This document shows positions 33,988 to 42,547 of a stretch of DNA of 42,547 nucleotides, one piece after another. This DNA is from Oribacterium sinus (GTDB lineage Bacteria > Bacillota > Clostridia > Lachnospirales > Lachnospiraceae). Below the pieces are notes generated by a model. The model made no database searches. It was given only the letters and a program-made list of their open reading frames with translations, and was not told the origin of the DNA. A program made the translations under genes and the position numbers. The stretch's first letter is position 1. Each line of letters begins with the position of its first letter. The DNA lies in contig NZ_JACHHH010000015.1 in NCBI RefSeq assembly GCF_014202695.1, positions 1 through 42,547 of the forward strand, read 5' to 3'.

Positions 33988-35382
33988 TCAATAGTTGACG
34001 TGCACAGACTGATAGGCTGTGGCTAAATCGTAAAAGCCACTGTTTATCAGTCTTTCTTTTGTCATTGCCATGTTCATGACAACTGTATGTGTTGTAAACC
34101 AATAGCCTCGTCTGCTGTTTGCCGTTTTCCACCCTAGGTCTTGAGGAACTCCCATGACCCTCAGGTTTCGGTATCTGGTTCGCACACATTTCCATTGTTT
34201 CCATACACACATACGTATTCTGTGATAGAGCCATCCGTTGATATCATTCATGTTGCTCTTCATACTTGCTATTCCATAGTAGTTAAGCCACCCTCTTGCG
34301 TATACCTTGATTCTTTCTAGGCTCGGCTTGATTGACTGACAGCGCTTACGGGAAGAAAGCTCTTTCAGTTTCGACTTAAACTTCTCCCAAGACTTTGCAT
34401 GAACTCGGACATATATGCCACTTCTGTTCCTTCCCAGTGCAAAGCCAAGGAATTTAAAATTTCGGATTGCAAATACACTGACAGTGCGGCTTTTCTCTCG
34501 ATTCACTGTAAGTTTCAGTTTCTCCTCAAGATACCTCGTACTGCTCTCTAAGAGTCTCTCTGATGCCTTTCTGCTTTTCGCAAGAAGCACTATGTCATCT
34601 GCATACCTTATGCATGGGACACCTCTTTTCAAAAACTCCCGGTCGAACTCATTGAGGTAGATATTCGCGAGCAAAGGGGATAAATTCCCTCCTTGTGGCG
34701 ACCCTTCCTCTGTTTCAATAACCACTCCATTTTCCATTACGCCACTTTTCAGATACCTCTTGATAAGTTGCACCACACGTTCATCTTTAACATTTTTCCT
34801 CAGAAGGTTGATAAGAATCTCGTGGTTGATTGTATCGAAATATTTCGATAAATCTAGAACTACCGCATATGTGTAGCCCTGTTCAGCGTACTCCTTAATC
34901 TTAAGTATTGCTCCTTTTGCGTCTCTGTTTGGACGGTAACCGTAGCTGCCGTCTGTAAAAAGTGGCTCATAGATTGGAACTAACTGTTGTGTTATCGCCT
35001 GTTGAAGTGTACGGTCTATCACTGTTGGTATGCCAAGCTTTCGCACACCACCATCTGGTTTGGGAATCTCAACTCGTCTTACTGGAGACGGAGTATACTT
35101 TCCACGATAGATACGGTTAGTTAACTCCTGTTGATGTTCCTGAAGATAAGGAAGTGCCTCTTCGATGGTCATACCATCAATTCCAGGTGCTCCCTTGTTT
35201 GCCTTCACTCTCTTATACGCTCTGTTAAAGTTATCTTTATGCAGTATCGCTTCTAAGAGCTTCGGCTGTGCACTGCCTCTTTCTTTCCATATCAGATTGA
35301 ATGACCTACGCGCTTTCGCATACCCTTCATGTTCCGCACTATCTCTTTGCGAACAGCCATTGTTTTCAATGTTTTCTGCCAT
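33988..35382 (-). CDS. ltrA: Group II intron reverse transcriptase/maturase
   Basis: This is a 464-residue intron-encoded protein that splices the intron RNA and copies it into DNA. Reverse transcriptase blocks are visible: NKGAPGIDGMTIEE, RRVEIPKPDGGVRKLGIPTV, YGYRPNRDAKGAI, VVLDLSKYFDTINHEILI, EGSPQGGNLSPLLANIYLNE and the catalytic IRYADDIVLLAKS. A maturase (X) domain follows (YARGWLNYYGI, RIRMCVWKQWK). There is no HNH endonuclease domain at the C-terminus, as in class C introns. It appears intact. AAAGGAGG lies upstream of the ATG. Confidence 0.95.
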   Translation of the reverse strand: MAENIENNGCSQRDSAEHEGYAKARRSFNLIWKERGSAQPKLLEAILHKDNFNRAYKRVKANKGAPGIDGMTIEEALPYLQEHQQELTNRIYRGKYTPSPVRRVEIPKPDGGVRKLGIPTVIDRTLQQAITQQLVPIYEPLFTDGSYGYRPNRDAKGAILKIKEYAEQGYTYAVVLDLSKYFDTINHEILINLLRKNVKDERVVQLIKRYLKSGVMENGVVIETEEGSPQGGNLSPLLANIYLNEFDREFLKRGVPCIRYADDIVLLAKSRKASERLLESSTRYLEEKLKLTVNREKSRTVSVFAIRNFKFLGFALGRNRSGIYVRVHAKSWEKFKSKLKELSSRKRCQSIKPSLERIKVYARGWLNYYGIASMKSNMNDINGWLYHRIRMCVWKQWKCVRTRYRNLRVMGVPQDLGWKTANSRRGYWFTTHTVVMNMAMTKERLINSGFYDLATAYQSVHVNY

Positions 35383-35827
35383 AACCAGTCATTCCTCCTT
35401 TCTCAGTCATACTTGAGACTCCTACTGATTCGGTCCTTTGTCTCTCGACTACTATGACCTCTGCTGACTTCTGTGTGTTCAGCATTGCTTTGGACAATGG
35501 TTACCTCTTTCGAGGCATATCACACAGACCTCCCTAGGTACCACACGTTTCTTCCTCTCCATATATCTGCCTCATCTATCATGCATGATTCCGTGTAGTT
35601 ATTGGACTTTGGCTTGTCTTGCAGTCTTATCCTCATGCATAACCTCATATGAGATTTCTGTTCGTCAGACCAGAGATTTGCCCATGAGTTAGTATCTTCC
35701 TCATATCCAGCTTCCTTCAGATTCGAGGTCACCCTCGACACCCTTGCCTTCGGCTATATCCTTCCCACTACCGGGCGGATTCGGGACTTTAACCCGTTAG
35801 AAACGTGCGCCGCTAGGCGCACCACAA

Positions 35828-35871
35828 CAAGAGCCCATAAATGGCGTAATTACGCCGTTTATGGGCTCTTG
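35828..35871. terminator. 44-base palindromic terminator; intron target site
   Basis: CAAGAGCCCATAAA (35828-35841) pairs perfectly with TTTATGGGCTCTTG (35858-35871), and the centre GGCGTAATTACGCC is itself palindromic. It lies about 110 bases after the stop of the giant surface-protein gene on the minus strand. The intron begins 5 bases beyond it. Confidence 0.85.
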
Positions 35872-35931
35872 ACTCTTTCGCAACTGTCAAAGACGGGACT
35901 ATACGCTTTTCTCCTTTGTTCTGTCAATTAT

Positions 35932-35974
35932 TTTCTGTCTTGAAAGTCAAAATTTCTGTCTTGAAAGTCAAAAA
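35932..35974. repeat. Tandem 21-bp duplication
   Basis: TTTCTGTCTTGAAAGTCAAAA occurs twice with a 21-base period, just downstream of the giant surface-protein gene. This is probably a simple slippage duplication. Confidence 0.8.
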
Positions 35975-35979
35975 TTTTC

Positions 35980-38900
35980 CTATCTTATCTTTCCCCTCAG
36001 TCTTCTCCGCTTCAGCTCCTGTAAGAGGCTTGGGCCGTTGACCAGGCAGGACAGTCCCATTAAGCCTGCCACAGTAGCGATGGCGGCATTTCTGGCAAAG
36101 TTTTTCTGAGAAATAAGACGAAGCAAAGGATTGTTGGTAATCACGAAGTCGGAAACTTCCTTTCGGCTTTCATTGCCGGCTGCATCTCTTGCTACCACCA
36201 AAAGCTTATGTCGTTTTCCCTTTTCTCCGGAAATCTGCAAGGGGAAGCTGTCCTTTGCAACCGCTTCCTGCAAGCTCTTGTCCTTCCAGCTTAGTTCTTC
36301 CGTTCCATCCACGATGGCATCCACCTGCTCCAGCCACAGGTTATCCTGTACGGATAAATCCAGATCCAGGGAATCACCACGGTATACCCCCTGATTGTCC
36401 ACATTGGAAAGCAGGATTCTGGGGGGTGTTCTGTCGATACCGAAGCGAAGCTCTGCCCCTCTTTCGGTCTGTTCCGTGCTGGCAAGGTTTCCTGCCTTAT
36501 CCTGAGAGGAAATCTGCAAATGATACAGGCCTTCCTTGTCGAAGTTATCCTTCTTAATCAGATAATCTCCCCGATACCATTTTCCGTTTCCGCCGGAGCG
36601 AGTAGTCTGATACTCCGCCCCCTCGGAAAGGGCATGCTTCTCCTCATTTCTGTATAAGGTTAAAGCAGAAGACAAAACCTCATCCGCGTTGATTTCCGAA
36701 ATCAGAATCTCTTCTCCCTCTTTCTGGTAGGTACCCTGCAGAGCCTTCGCCCTGTCGGACAGAAGATAGGTGGAACCGAAACGATTTACGGAGAACCAAA
36801 GCTCTTCCGTAGTTTCATTTCCCGCCATGTCCACAATCTTTGCGGAAAGCCGGTACACATCGTCCGTATCCGGCTCCTCCGGGAAGTTTTGGAAGGAAAG
36901 ATTTCCCTCTTCTCCCCCTGCGGAGCTTTGGTAAACAATGCCCTCTTTCTCCTCCTGCTTCTGCTTTTGAGACTCGGTTTCCTCCATAGACTTCTGCATA
37001 GGAAGGTTTAAGGCATCCGTTCTGGCTATGGAAATGCTTCCGCCCTGCTGAGAAGACAGCTCATGCTCTCCATGTACCTCTCCTACAAGCTTCAAAGACA
37101 AAGCATCCTGATCCAGATAGCGATCCCCGTAAGAAATCTTGGGACTGACCTCTCCCTTATTGGCAGACTCGTTCAAAATATCACTAATCGTCAGACTGGG
37201 AGCCGTTCTGTCAATGACAAAATGATCTTCCGGATAAGCCAGGGCCTCATTTCCCGCCAAATCCTTCACCCGGATGTTGAACTGATAGTCTCCATCCTCT
37301 TCATAGGAAATGCTTGCCTGATGATGAAGCTCGGAAACGCCCCGACCTTCTCCACCGCTAAAGGAGGACAGGGCGCTGCCATGACCCTCTCGGCCGCCAT
37401 CCTTCAACACGGAATAGTCCACAAGATCCGAACGGAAATTTTTCTCCTCAATGGAAATCTCCGCCCTTCTTCCTTCCTTGTAATAAAACTCATGGTTTGC
37501 GGTATTGTTGTCATAGCTTACACTGAGTACAGGGGCAGTTTTATCCACGGTAAAGTCCAAAGCTGCCTGAGTACCCTCTGCATAGACCAGGTCTTCCATG
37601 GCATTTCCGGCCAAATCCTCTCCGGTGATGGAAAGCTGATAATCTCCGTCCTTATTGAAGTAAATACGGCTTTCCCATCTGGTGCTGTCTCCGCTTCCGG
37701 AAACCTTTTGGAAGGAATCCCTTTCCACCTCCAAAAGCCTGCCGTCCTTTCCTCCCGCCGGGTCTGTAATCAAAATCTTGAAGGCATCCTGGGAGAAGTT
37801 TCTCTCCTCTACCGTAATGGTAGCCGTTCGATTTTCTTTAAAATAAAACTCATTTTCCACACGATTGTTGTCGAAAGATAATGTGACCCTCGGTTTTGTA
37901 ATATCAATGCTAAGACGCTCTTCCTTTACCGTTTGGTTTCCGGCATTGTCCACTGCCTTGATTTTCAGTAACACGTCATTACTGTTGTTGTCCTTAGCCA
38001 AAATCGTAAGAGCATGAGCATCATCATAGGACTTCTTTAAGTCGTTTAACTGGGGCTCCTCCTTGGAAAAATGATAGAGAGAGCCTGCCTGGGTTTCTAT
38101 ACCGTCTCTGTAAACGGTATAGCTTACATCCTTTAAACCGGCATAGCTGTTTCCGGGGCTGGGCTCCGTTACGGAAATGCCTACCACCACATCCTTCTTA
38201 TAGAGGCCGTTCTTCTCCTCTTCCTTAGGCAAAGTAATGTGAATTTCCGGATTCTGCTGGTCTAAAATTACCCCATCAGAGCTTAGGTAATACTGGTTTC
38301 CGGCCATATCCTTTAAGTGGACATAGGTAATAAAGGTCTCATTAGGAGAGATTTCTTTGGACCAGTAACCGTCCTTTACTTCGCCGGTAACATTCTTAAA
38401 TGCAGAACTTGCCTGCAGGTCTGCAAGACTCATCTTCTCCCTTGTCCGAAGAACTTCCACCAGCCCGACACCGCTTAAGTTATCCTCCGCCTGCAAACGA
38501 ATGACCTGCTTCTTATTGCTGAATCGACCAAAGCTGATACGATCCAGGAGCTTGGTCCAAAGGGTTCCATCCTTGGAACGATCCCAATCACCAATCTTCA
38601 AGGCACCTGTGGGGGCTTTTCTATCCACCACAAAATCAAAGGCCGCCTTGGTCTCTCCTACTTCGATGGGGGCATTTTCATTGCCCGCATAGTCCTTCAC
38701 CTTTAGGCCAAGATGATAAATGCCGTCTTCAGTAAACTCTACCAAGCAGGTATATTTATTTCCCTCTTGTGTCCAGCTCTCCGAGTTCTTCAAATATGCT
38801 GCATGATTCCTTGCGGTAGATACCGGATTCCCCGCCTTGTCCTTTACGGAAAAATCAATCTGAAGAGAAGAGAAATCCAAGTGGGCATCCTCGATTTCGA

Positions 38901-41900
38901 TTTTTCCCCTTCTCGCTTCTCTAAAGTATTTCTCATTGGCCAAGCCGTCATTGGATAAAGTCAGCCGAATCTTAGGCGGTGTTTTATCCACCACCAAAAT
39001 GTTGGAAGCGCTGGCGGTTCTTCCGGAAAAATCTGTGGTATGTAAGTTCACCACATATTTACCATCTTCACTTAAGGAAAGCTCCGCCTTATTTAAGGTG
39101 GAATCGGAAGCCTTTTCCTTCTTCCAGCTTATATTGTTCGGCCGTATACTTCTTTCCCCTGTTCCGGAAGAAAGGCTGCTGGAACTTGCCACAGCAGTTC
39201 GCCCCTCCACCCTATCCGGGGTAAATACATAAGAAAGATCGGTGGCTGCCGGATTAAAGTTTTCTTCCAGCACATTGGCCTTCAGCTTAACATCCTTGGC
39301 AAAGTACCGTACCTGTCCACTTTCGGAAGAAGGGTCAAAGAAAATCTTGGGATCCGTATGATCCACAGTGATAGCCAGTTCTCCATTCTTCTCTAATCCT
39401 AAAGTATTCTTCCATTCTAAAGCATTTCCGGAAGGATCCTTATAGTCAAAGGACAAACGATAATGTCCTTCCTGGGTGAAATTCATTGTCAAATCATTCT
39501 GTTCCCCATTAGGCATGATTTGTACGAAGGAAGTAGAATTGTCCTTTAACAAGCTCTCTCTTCCATCACTAATGAAAGTAGAATTCTTCTTTAAGGTGAG
39601 AGCTTCCCTATTGCCCTGCACTCTATAGGAACTTTCTTTGTCTTCTCCATTTCTTCTGCTATAAACCTTCAAAGAAAAATCTTGATCCTCCGGAAAAAAG
39701 TTCTTTTCTTCCACATTCAGAGTTAAAAATGCCTTATCTTGAAAATAAAAGTGGTCATTAACTTTCTTACCCTTAGGCTGAAAATCGAAGCTTCCCTTTG
39801 GTTTTATTGTATCCACTACCAAATACTTATCGGTTTTAAGAGGCTGATCTTCATTTGTATTGTCTGCGTTATCTACCGCGAAGAATACAATCTTTCCCCT
39901 GAATTGAGGATCAATCTTGATTTTTGCAATGGCTCTGAAATCATCCGGTTTGCTAAATCTCTCGTCATTATCCGTAAGCTTGTACAAAGTATTTCCCTGA
40001 TGAACAATCCCATCACTATCTTGTAGGTCAAAACGATAACAGATGGCAGCCATCCCGGAACGCTCATCCCTAGCTTCTAGTTCCACTTCCAGTGTGTCTT
40101 TATAGAAGTCATAGCCCGCAAGGGTTTTGACTCTGGACTCTTTGTCCGTCCTATAGGAAATGGAGATAAGCTTCGGCTTGGTAGTATCAATATTATACTT
40201 TTCAAGTACATACGCTTTACCAATTTCTCCGTTAGGTTTCTTGATAAAAAGTTCTCTTCCTTCCAAAGCACCGTCTTTTTCCTCAATTGAAAAACTTTTT
40301 TTCCACTTATTCTTAGTGTCATCCCAGGAATCACTATCGGAAATGCTATCATTTTTTGACTTAGGGGAGAATATTATATTCGTGTTATACCAGCCCTTAT
40401 CATTAGCTTTCCCTTGCTTATCTATGAAATTAGAGAAGTCCGGATAAACCACATTGATTTCCGCATAAATGGTCTTTGGATCATAATTTCCTGTTGGGTC
40501 AACAGATGTAGCAGATATTAGGACAGGACCAACTTTACTGTTTTTAAAAGTAAGGACTCCTGTCTGTGCATTAAAATCAGCAATATCCTCTCCTGCTTCA
40601 AGCTTATAACTTACACTCGTGCCTGTAGCGCCTCTGGTACTTACGCGAAAAGAGTGTTTGCCTAAAGTCCTTCCGCCCTCCTGATTCTCCTTTCCATAAT
40701 GCACGGTATACCGGAATACCTTATTCCCTCCCCTTTCTTCTTCACTTGGCTGTCCAAAATCTTTTAAACTAAAGGAAAATTGGTTCTGGTTCCCGGGGGT
40801 AATCGTTATATAAATTATCTCCGGTTCAGCCGTATATATTGTTCCATCCTTAGGGTCTACCCAATCATCTACTCTGGCCTCTATTCTAGCCTTTCCAATA
40901 TGCCTCATTCTTATTATGCGTCTATTTTCATCAAGTTCAATAGAAGCATTTAATTTCGGAGAAACAATAGAGTAGTAAACCTTAGCTTTAAATATTTCAT
41001 TAATTTCCGGCTGAATCTCTTCACCCTTTTTCAGTGGTATTTTAATGTTTTTATTTATAATGATTTCTCCATTAAAGCGTTTTTTTACAACTAAACTCCT
41101 TGCTTCCTCTAAAAACGCATGATTGGCGTCCTCCGGTACTCTGGCGATGATGGTATATCTTCCGGAAGTACCAACTAAAAAAGCAGTAGGATCATAAATC
41201 CGAGTTCTATCTCCCCTGGAATTCGCAAGGTAATATTCTATTTGGGGTACAGTTACATCCTCTTCCTCACTGGCCTTTTGATAGTATGCTTCCAAAGGAA
41301 TAGGATTGCTTTCCCCCTCCTTCAAAATTACATCATTTACCGGAGGAAATACTAAGTTTCCTTGCCACTGCTTTTTCTTTTTTTGATTCAACTTAAGCTC
41401 TATAGTTCTATACAGGTCATCCGGTAAATTTCCGTCTGTAATACGTTCTTCATATAAACCAGACGTTTCATAAGACTTATTACTTCCTCGTACACGAATC
41501 TCTATCGTATAGTTTTTGGTCATATACTCTGCCGGAATTTCCTGGGAAATTTCTCCATCTTGATTGGTTTGTCCGGTATAAAATAAAACTTTCTGAACAA
41601 TTCCATAAGTCGGATGTATCTTGTTAGAAGGTTTATCTTCACTATATTTCGAACTGGGATAATAGTGTTTGAATCCGTCACTCTCATCCCAGTTGACTTG
41701 TTCTTTAGTATAGTTACCGTCCGGTTCTATTCCGAAAGTACTGGAGCTAGTCTTTTCTTTCCCTTCATCTTCAAAAAAAGAAGCTGATACCTTTTCCTCC
41801 TTATCTTTATCCATCACGGAAGAAGACAGCACGTTTTCATCTGTCTCTTCTGTCTTTTTTGCATCGATTTTTTTATATACAACAAGCTCTACCTCCACCT

Positions 41901-42093
41901 TGATTGAGCCGGCTCGTTCTGAGTTATGATCTACAAAAGAAAAATCTAGTTTTGTAACTTTCTCTGCTTGACTTCCTTCTGCTTGACTTCCCTCCGCTTT
42001 CCATTCTACAGGAAATTGAAAAAGCACTTGTAATATAACAAGGCACAGGGCTATTAGCCTCTTTCCTCTCTTCCCCAAGATAAAGCTTTTCAT
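35980..42093 (-). CDS. Giant Ig-like repeat cell-surface protein
   Basis: This is a 2037-residue exported protein. A signal peptide lies at 1-33 (RLIALCLVILQVLFQFPVEW). A region of about 600 residues has cadherin/Big-like beta segments. About ten to eleven Ig-like units of roughly 110-130 residues follow, each opened by a motif such as VDKTAPVLSVSYDNN, IDITKPRVTLSFDNN, VDHTDPKIFFD or IDRTPPRILLS and containing DLAGNxx-type loops. The C-terminus has a hydrophobic anchor (AAIATVAGLMGLSCLV, about 2005-2025) and a basic tail (RRRLRGKIR), not an LPXTG motif. An adhesin or envelope-structure role is inferred. RBS AAGGAG lies before the ATG. It is probably downstream of the cell-wall-binding protein gene at the window edge. 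Confidence 0.88.
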   Translation of the reverse strand: MKSFILGKRGKRLIALCLVILQVLFQFPVEWKAEGSQAEGSQAEKVTKLDFSFVDHNSERAGSIKVEVELVVYKKIDAKKTEETDENVLSSSVMDKDKEEKVSASFFEDEGKEKTSSSTFGIEPDGNYTKEQVNWDESDGFKHYYPSSKYSEDKPSNKIHPTYGIVQKVLFYTGQTNQDGEISQEIPAEYMTKNYTIEIRVRGSNKSYETSGLYEERITDGNLPDDLYRTIELKLNQKKKKQWQGNLVFPPVNDVILKEGESNPIPLEAYYQKASEEEDVTVPQIEYYLANSRGDRTRIYDPTAFLVGTSGRYTIIARVPEDANHAFLEEARSLVVKKRFNGEIIINKNIKIPLKKGEEIQPEINEIFKAKVYYSIVSPKLNASIELDENRRIIRMRHIGKARIEARVDDWVDPKDGTIYTAEPEIIYITITPGNQNQFSFSLKDFGQPSEEERGGNKVFRYTVHYGKENQEGGRTLGKHSFRVSTRGATGTSVSYKLEAGEDIADFNAQTGVLTFKNSKVGPVLISATSVDPTGNYDPKTIYAEINVVYPDFSNFIDKQGKANDKGWYNTNIIFSPKSKNDSISDSDSWDDTKNKWKKSFSIEEKDGALEGRELFIKKPNGEIGKAYVLEKYNIDTTKPKLISISYRTDKESRVKTLAGYDFYKDTLEVELEARDERSGMAAICYRFDLQDSDGIVHQGNTLYKLTDNDERFSKPDDFRAIAKIKIDPQFRGKIVFFAVDNADNTNEDQPLKTDKYLVVDTIKPKGSFDFQPKGKKVNDHFYFQDKAFLTLNVEEKNFFPEDQDFSLKVYSRRNGEDKESSYRVQGNREALTLKKNSTFISDGRESLLKDNSTSFVQIMPNGEQNDLTMNFTQEGHYRLSFDYKDPSGNALEWKNTLGLEKNGELAITVDHTDPKIFFDPSSESGQVRYFAKDVKLKANVLEENFNPAATDLSYVFTPDRVEGRTAVASSSSLSSGTGERSIRPNNISWKKEKASDSTLNKAELSLSEDGKYVVNLHTTDFSGRTASASNILVVDKTPPKIRLTLSNDGLANEKYFREARRGKIEIEDAHLDFSSLQIDFSVKDKAGNPVSTARNHAAYLKNSESWTQEGNKYTCLVEFTEDGIYHLGLKVKDYAGNENAPIEVGETKAAFDFVVDRKAPTGALKIGDWDRSKDGTLWTKLLDRISFGRFSNKKQVIRLQAEDNLSGVGLVEVLRTREKMSLADLQASSAFKNVTGEVKDGYWSKEISPNETFITYVHLKDMAGNQYYLSSDGVILDQQNPEIHITLPKEEEKNGLYKKDVVVGISVTEPSPGNSYAGLKDVSYTVYRDGIETQAGSLYHFSKEEPQLNDLKKSYDDAHALTILAKDNNSNDVLLKIKAVDNAGNQTVKEERLSIDITKPRVTLSFDNNRVENEFYFKENRTATITVEERNFSQDAFKILITDPAGGKDGRLLEVERDSFQKVSGSGDSTRWESRIYFNKDGDYQLSITGEDLAGNAMEDLVYAEGTQAALDFTVDKTAPVLSVSYDNNTANHEFYYKEGRRAEISIEEKNFRSDLVDYSVLKDGGREGHGSALSSFSGGEGRGVSELHHQASISYEEDGDYQFNIRVKDLAGNEALAYPEDHFVIDRTAPSLTISDILNESANKGEVSPKISYGDRYLDQDALSLKLVGEVHGEHELSSQQGGSISIARTDALNLPMQKSMEETESQKQKQEEKEGIVYQSSAGGEEGNLSFQNFPEEPDTDDVYRLSAKIVDMAGNETTEELWFSVNRFGSTYLLSDRAKALQGTYQKEGEEILISEINADEVLSSALTLYRNEEKHALSEGAEYQTTRSGGNGKWYRGDYLIKKDNFDKEGLYHLQISSQDKAGNLASTEQTERGAELRFGIDRTPPRILLSNVDNQGVYRGDSLDLDLSVQDNLWLEQVDAIVDGTEELSWKDKSLQEAVAKDSFPLQISGEKGKRHKLLVVARDAAGNESRKEVSDFVITNNPLLRLISQKNFARNAAIATVAGLMGLSCLVNGPSLLQELKRRRLRGKIR

Positions 42094-42112
42094 AAATTAC
42101 TCCTTCTTCCAC

Positions 42113-42147
42113 AAACCGAGACAGAAGCATCTCTTCTATCTCGGTTT
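42113..42147. promoter_or_regulatory. Hairpin directly upstream of the giant surface-protein gene
   Basis: AAACCGAGACAGAAG pairs with CTTCTATCTCGGTTT (one mismatch) around a short loop. On the minus strand it ends 20 bases before the ATG and next to the RBS, without a T run. It may terminate or attenuate transcription from the upstream gene. Confidence 0.5.
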
Positions 42148-42256
42148 CTTTGCCTTTTGCATTGTTGAATTTCTGTTTAGAATTACTGTCTTTTTCTATT
42201 TTAGCTTTTCCCTAAAATAGATTATATAAACATTTCTATAAAACATAATGGCTGTT

Positions 42257-42547
42257 TTACTTTTTTTGCACCACTCCATTCACTACCCATCTTCCTTCCG
42301 AGTCTACTGTAAACCCATCGGGAGTAGTGGTGTTTCTATAGAGAGCACCCTCATTCTGTCCTTGCGGGTCTAAGTAGTAGCAGTTTCCATCAATCCACTG
42401 CCAACCGGTGAGCATTCTACCCTTCCATCCATCAGAGTTTGGGAAGAGATAATATTTACTGCCGTTTACCTCTACCCAGCCTGTAGCCATATAGCCGGAA
42501 TCCAAGAAATAGTACCAGTAAGACTTTCCATTATAGGCTTCATAGCC
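42257..42547 (-). CDS. Cell-wall-binding-repeat protein, C-terminal part (runs off window)
   Basis: This is the C-terminal 96 residues of a larger protein whose start lies beyond the window; the frame is open to the last base (GYEAYNGKSYWYYFLDSGY at the edge). It shows cell-wall-binding repeats (TGWVEVNGSKYYLFPNSDGW, MLTGWQWIDGNCYYL) and ends TPDGFTVDSEGRWVVNGVVQ before two lysines. The same GWQWIDG module and TPDGYYVNQSG-like end occur in the surface protein at 2716-5106, so the two are paralogous in this part. The rest of the protein, and so its role, cannot be seen. Confidence 0.85.
   Translation of the reverse strand, partial: GYEAYNGKSYWYYFLDSGYMATGWVEVNGSKYYLFPNSDGWKGRMLTGWQWIDGNCYYLDPQGQNEGALYRNTTTPDGFTVDSEGRWVVNGVVQKK

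Larger units (their letters stand above)
33916..35822 (-). mobile_element. Group II intron (probably class C) with reverse transcriptase
   Basis: The 5' end is set at GTGCGCC (minus strand, 35822), followed by conserved domain I sequence (AACGGGTTAAAGTCCCGA and CCCGGTAGTGGGAAGGATAT). The reverse transcriptase lies in domain IV. Domains V and VI follow directly after its stop, ending near 33916. The intron is inserted 5 bases after the stem of a strong terminator hairpin (35828-35871), the typical site of class C introns. About 1.9 kb. The 3' boundary is uncertain by a few bases. Confidence 0.88.

Noticed and set aside
37063-37881. 272-codon plus-strand frame inside the giant surface-protein gene
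   Set aside because: It lies fully inside a conserved coding region on the other strand and resembles no protein family.

Overview
The window looks like a chromosomal segment of a Gram-positive anaerobe of the Lachnospiraceae type (Clostridia). This is inferred from strong AGGAGG-type ribosome binding sites, moderate-to-low GC, clostridial ChW-type repeats, cell-wall-binding (choline-binding-like) repeats, C69 dipeptidase and DUF819 proteins, and a selenium/purine-linked ygeW-ygeX-ygeY-ssnA-ygfK island. An oral Oribacterium-like organism would fit, but I cannot confirm genus or species.

Layout. 204-5106 (minus): a methyl-accepting chemotaxis protein, then a secreted protein with cell-wall-binding repeats, a Gly-rich linker, a long Pro-rich repeat tract and C-terminal DUF1533/HID-like domains. 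5591-17796: a purine/uric-acid-type catabolic island. The minus-strand arm reads from a YheO-like PAS/HTH regulator through diaminopropionate ammonia-lyase (YgeX/DpaL), the YgeY M20 hydrolase, the YgeW carbamoyltransferase homologue and carbamate kinase to a GltD-like flavin/Fe-S oxidoreductase. The divergent plus-strand arm is ssnA-ygfK. The ammonia-lyase, M20 hydrolase, transcarbamoylase and carbamate kinase suggest that a nitrogenous intermediate is broken down with final ATP formation from carbamoyl phosphate. The SsnA/YgfK/GltD proteins would supply hydrolysis and low-potential redox steps. No molybdenum hydroxylase is in the window.

18083-24374: a secreted ChW-repeat polysaccharide deacetylase (+), a minus-strand flavin reductase and YcxB-like membrane protein that overlap by 20 bases, a small two-TM protein (-), a C69 dipeptidase (+) and a DUF819 transporter-like membrane protein (+). 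24576-25892: a DUF4143-type AAA ATPase (-) behind a long inverted repeat.

26105-33276: a cluster of DUF3137 paralogues (one intact on each strand and one C-terminal fragment) with Tad/type IV pilus accessory genes on the minus strand: a DUF5702-like protein, two TadE-like pseudopilins and a prepilin peptidase. No secretion ATPase or platform protein is visible. 33470-35822: mobile-element debris, with an internally deleted IS1634-type transposase remnant and a complete-looking group II intron encoding a reverse transcriptase/maturase, inserted just behind a strong terminator hairpin. 35980-42093: a 2037-residue cell-surface protein built of Ig-like repeats with a C-terminal membrane anchor. 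The window ends inside another cell-wall-binding-repeat protein.

The most unusual signal outside genes is a family of three long hairpin elements (about 5372-5573, 7062-7188 and 19313-19547). Their central core is conserved, while the outer and inner stems differ in sequence between copies but remain self-complementary. Each sits directly at the 3' end of a gene. This pattern suggests selection on RNA structure. A second candidate is the ssnA-ygfK intergenic leader, which can form mutually exclusive hairpins ahead of ygfK.
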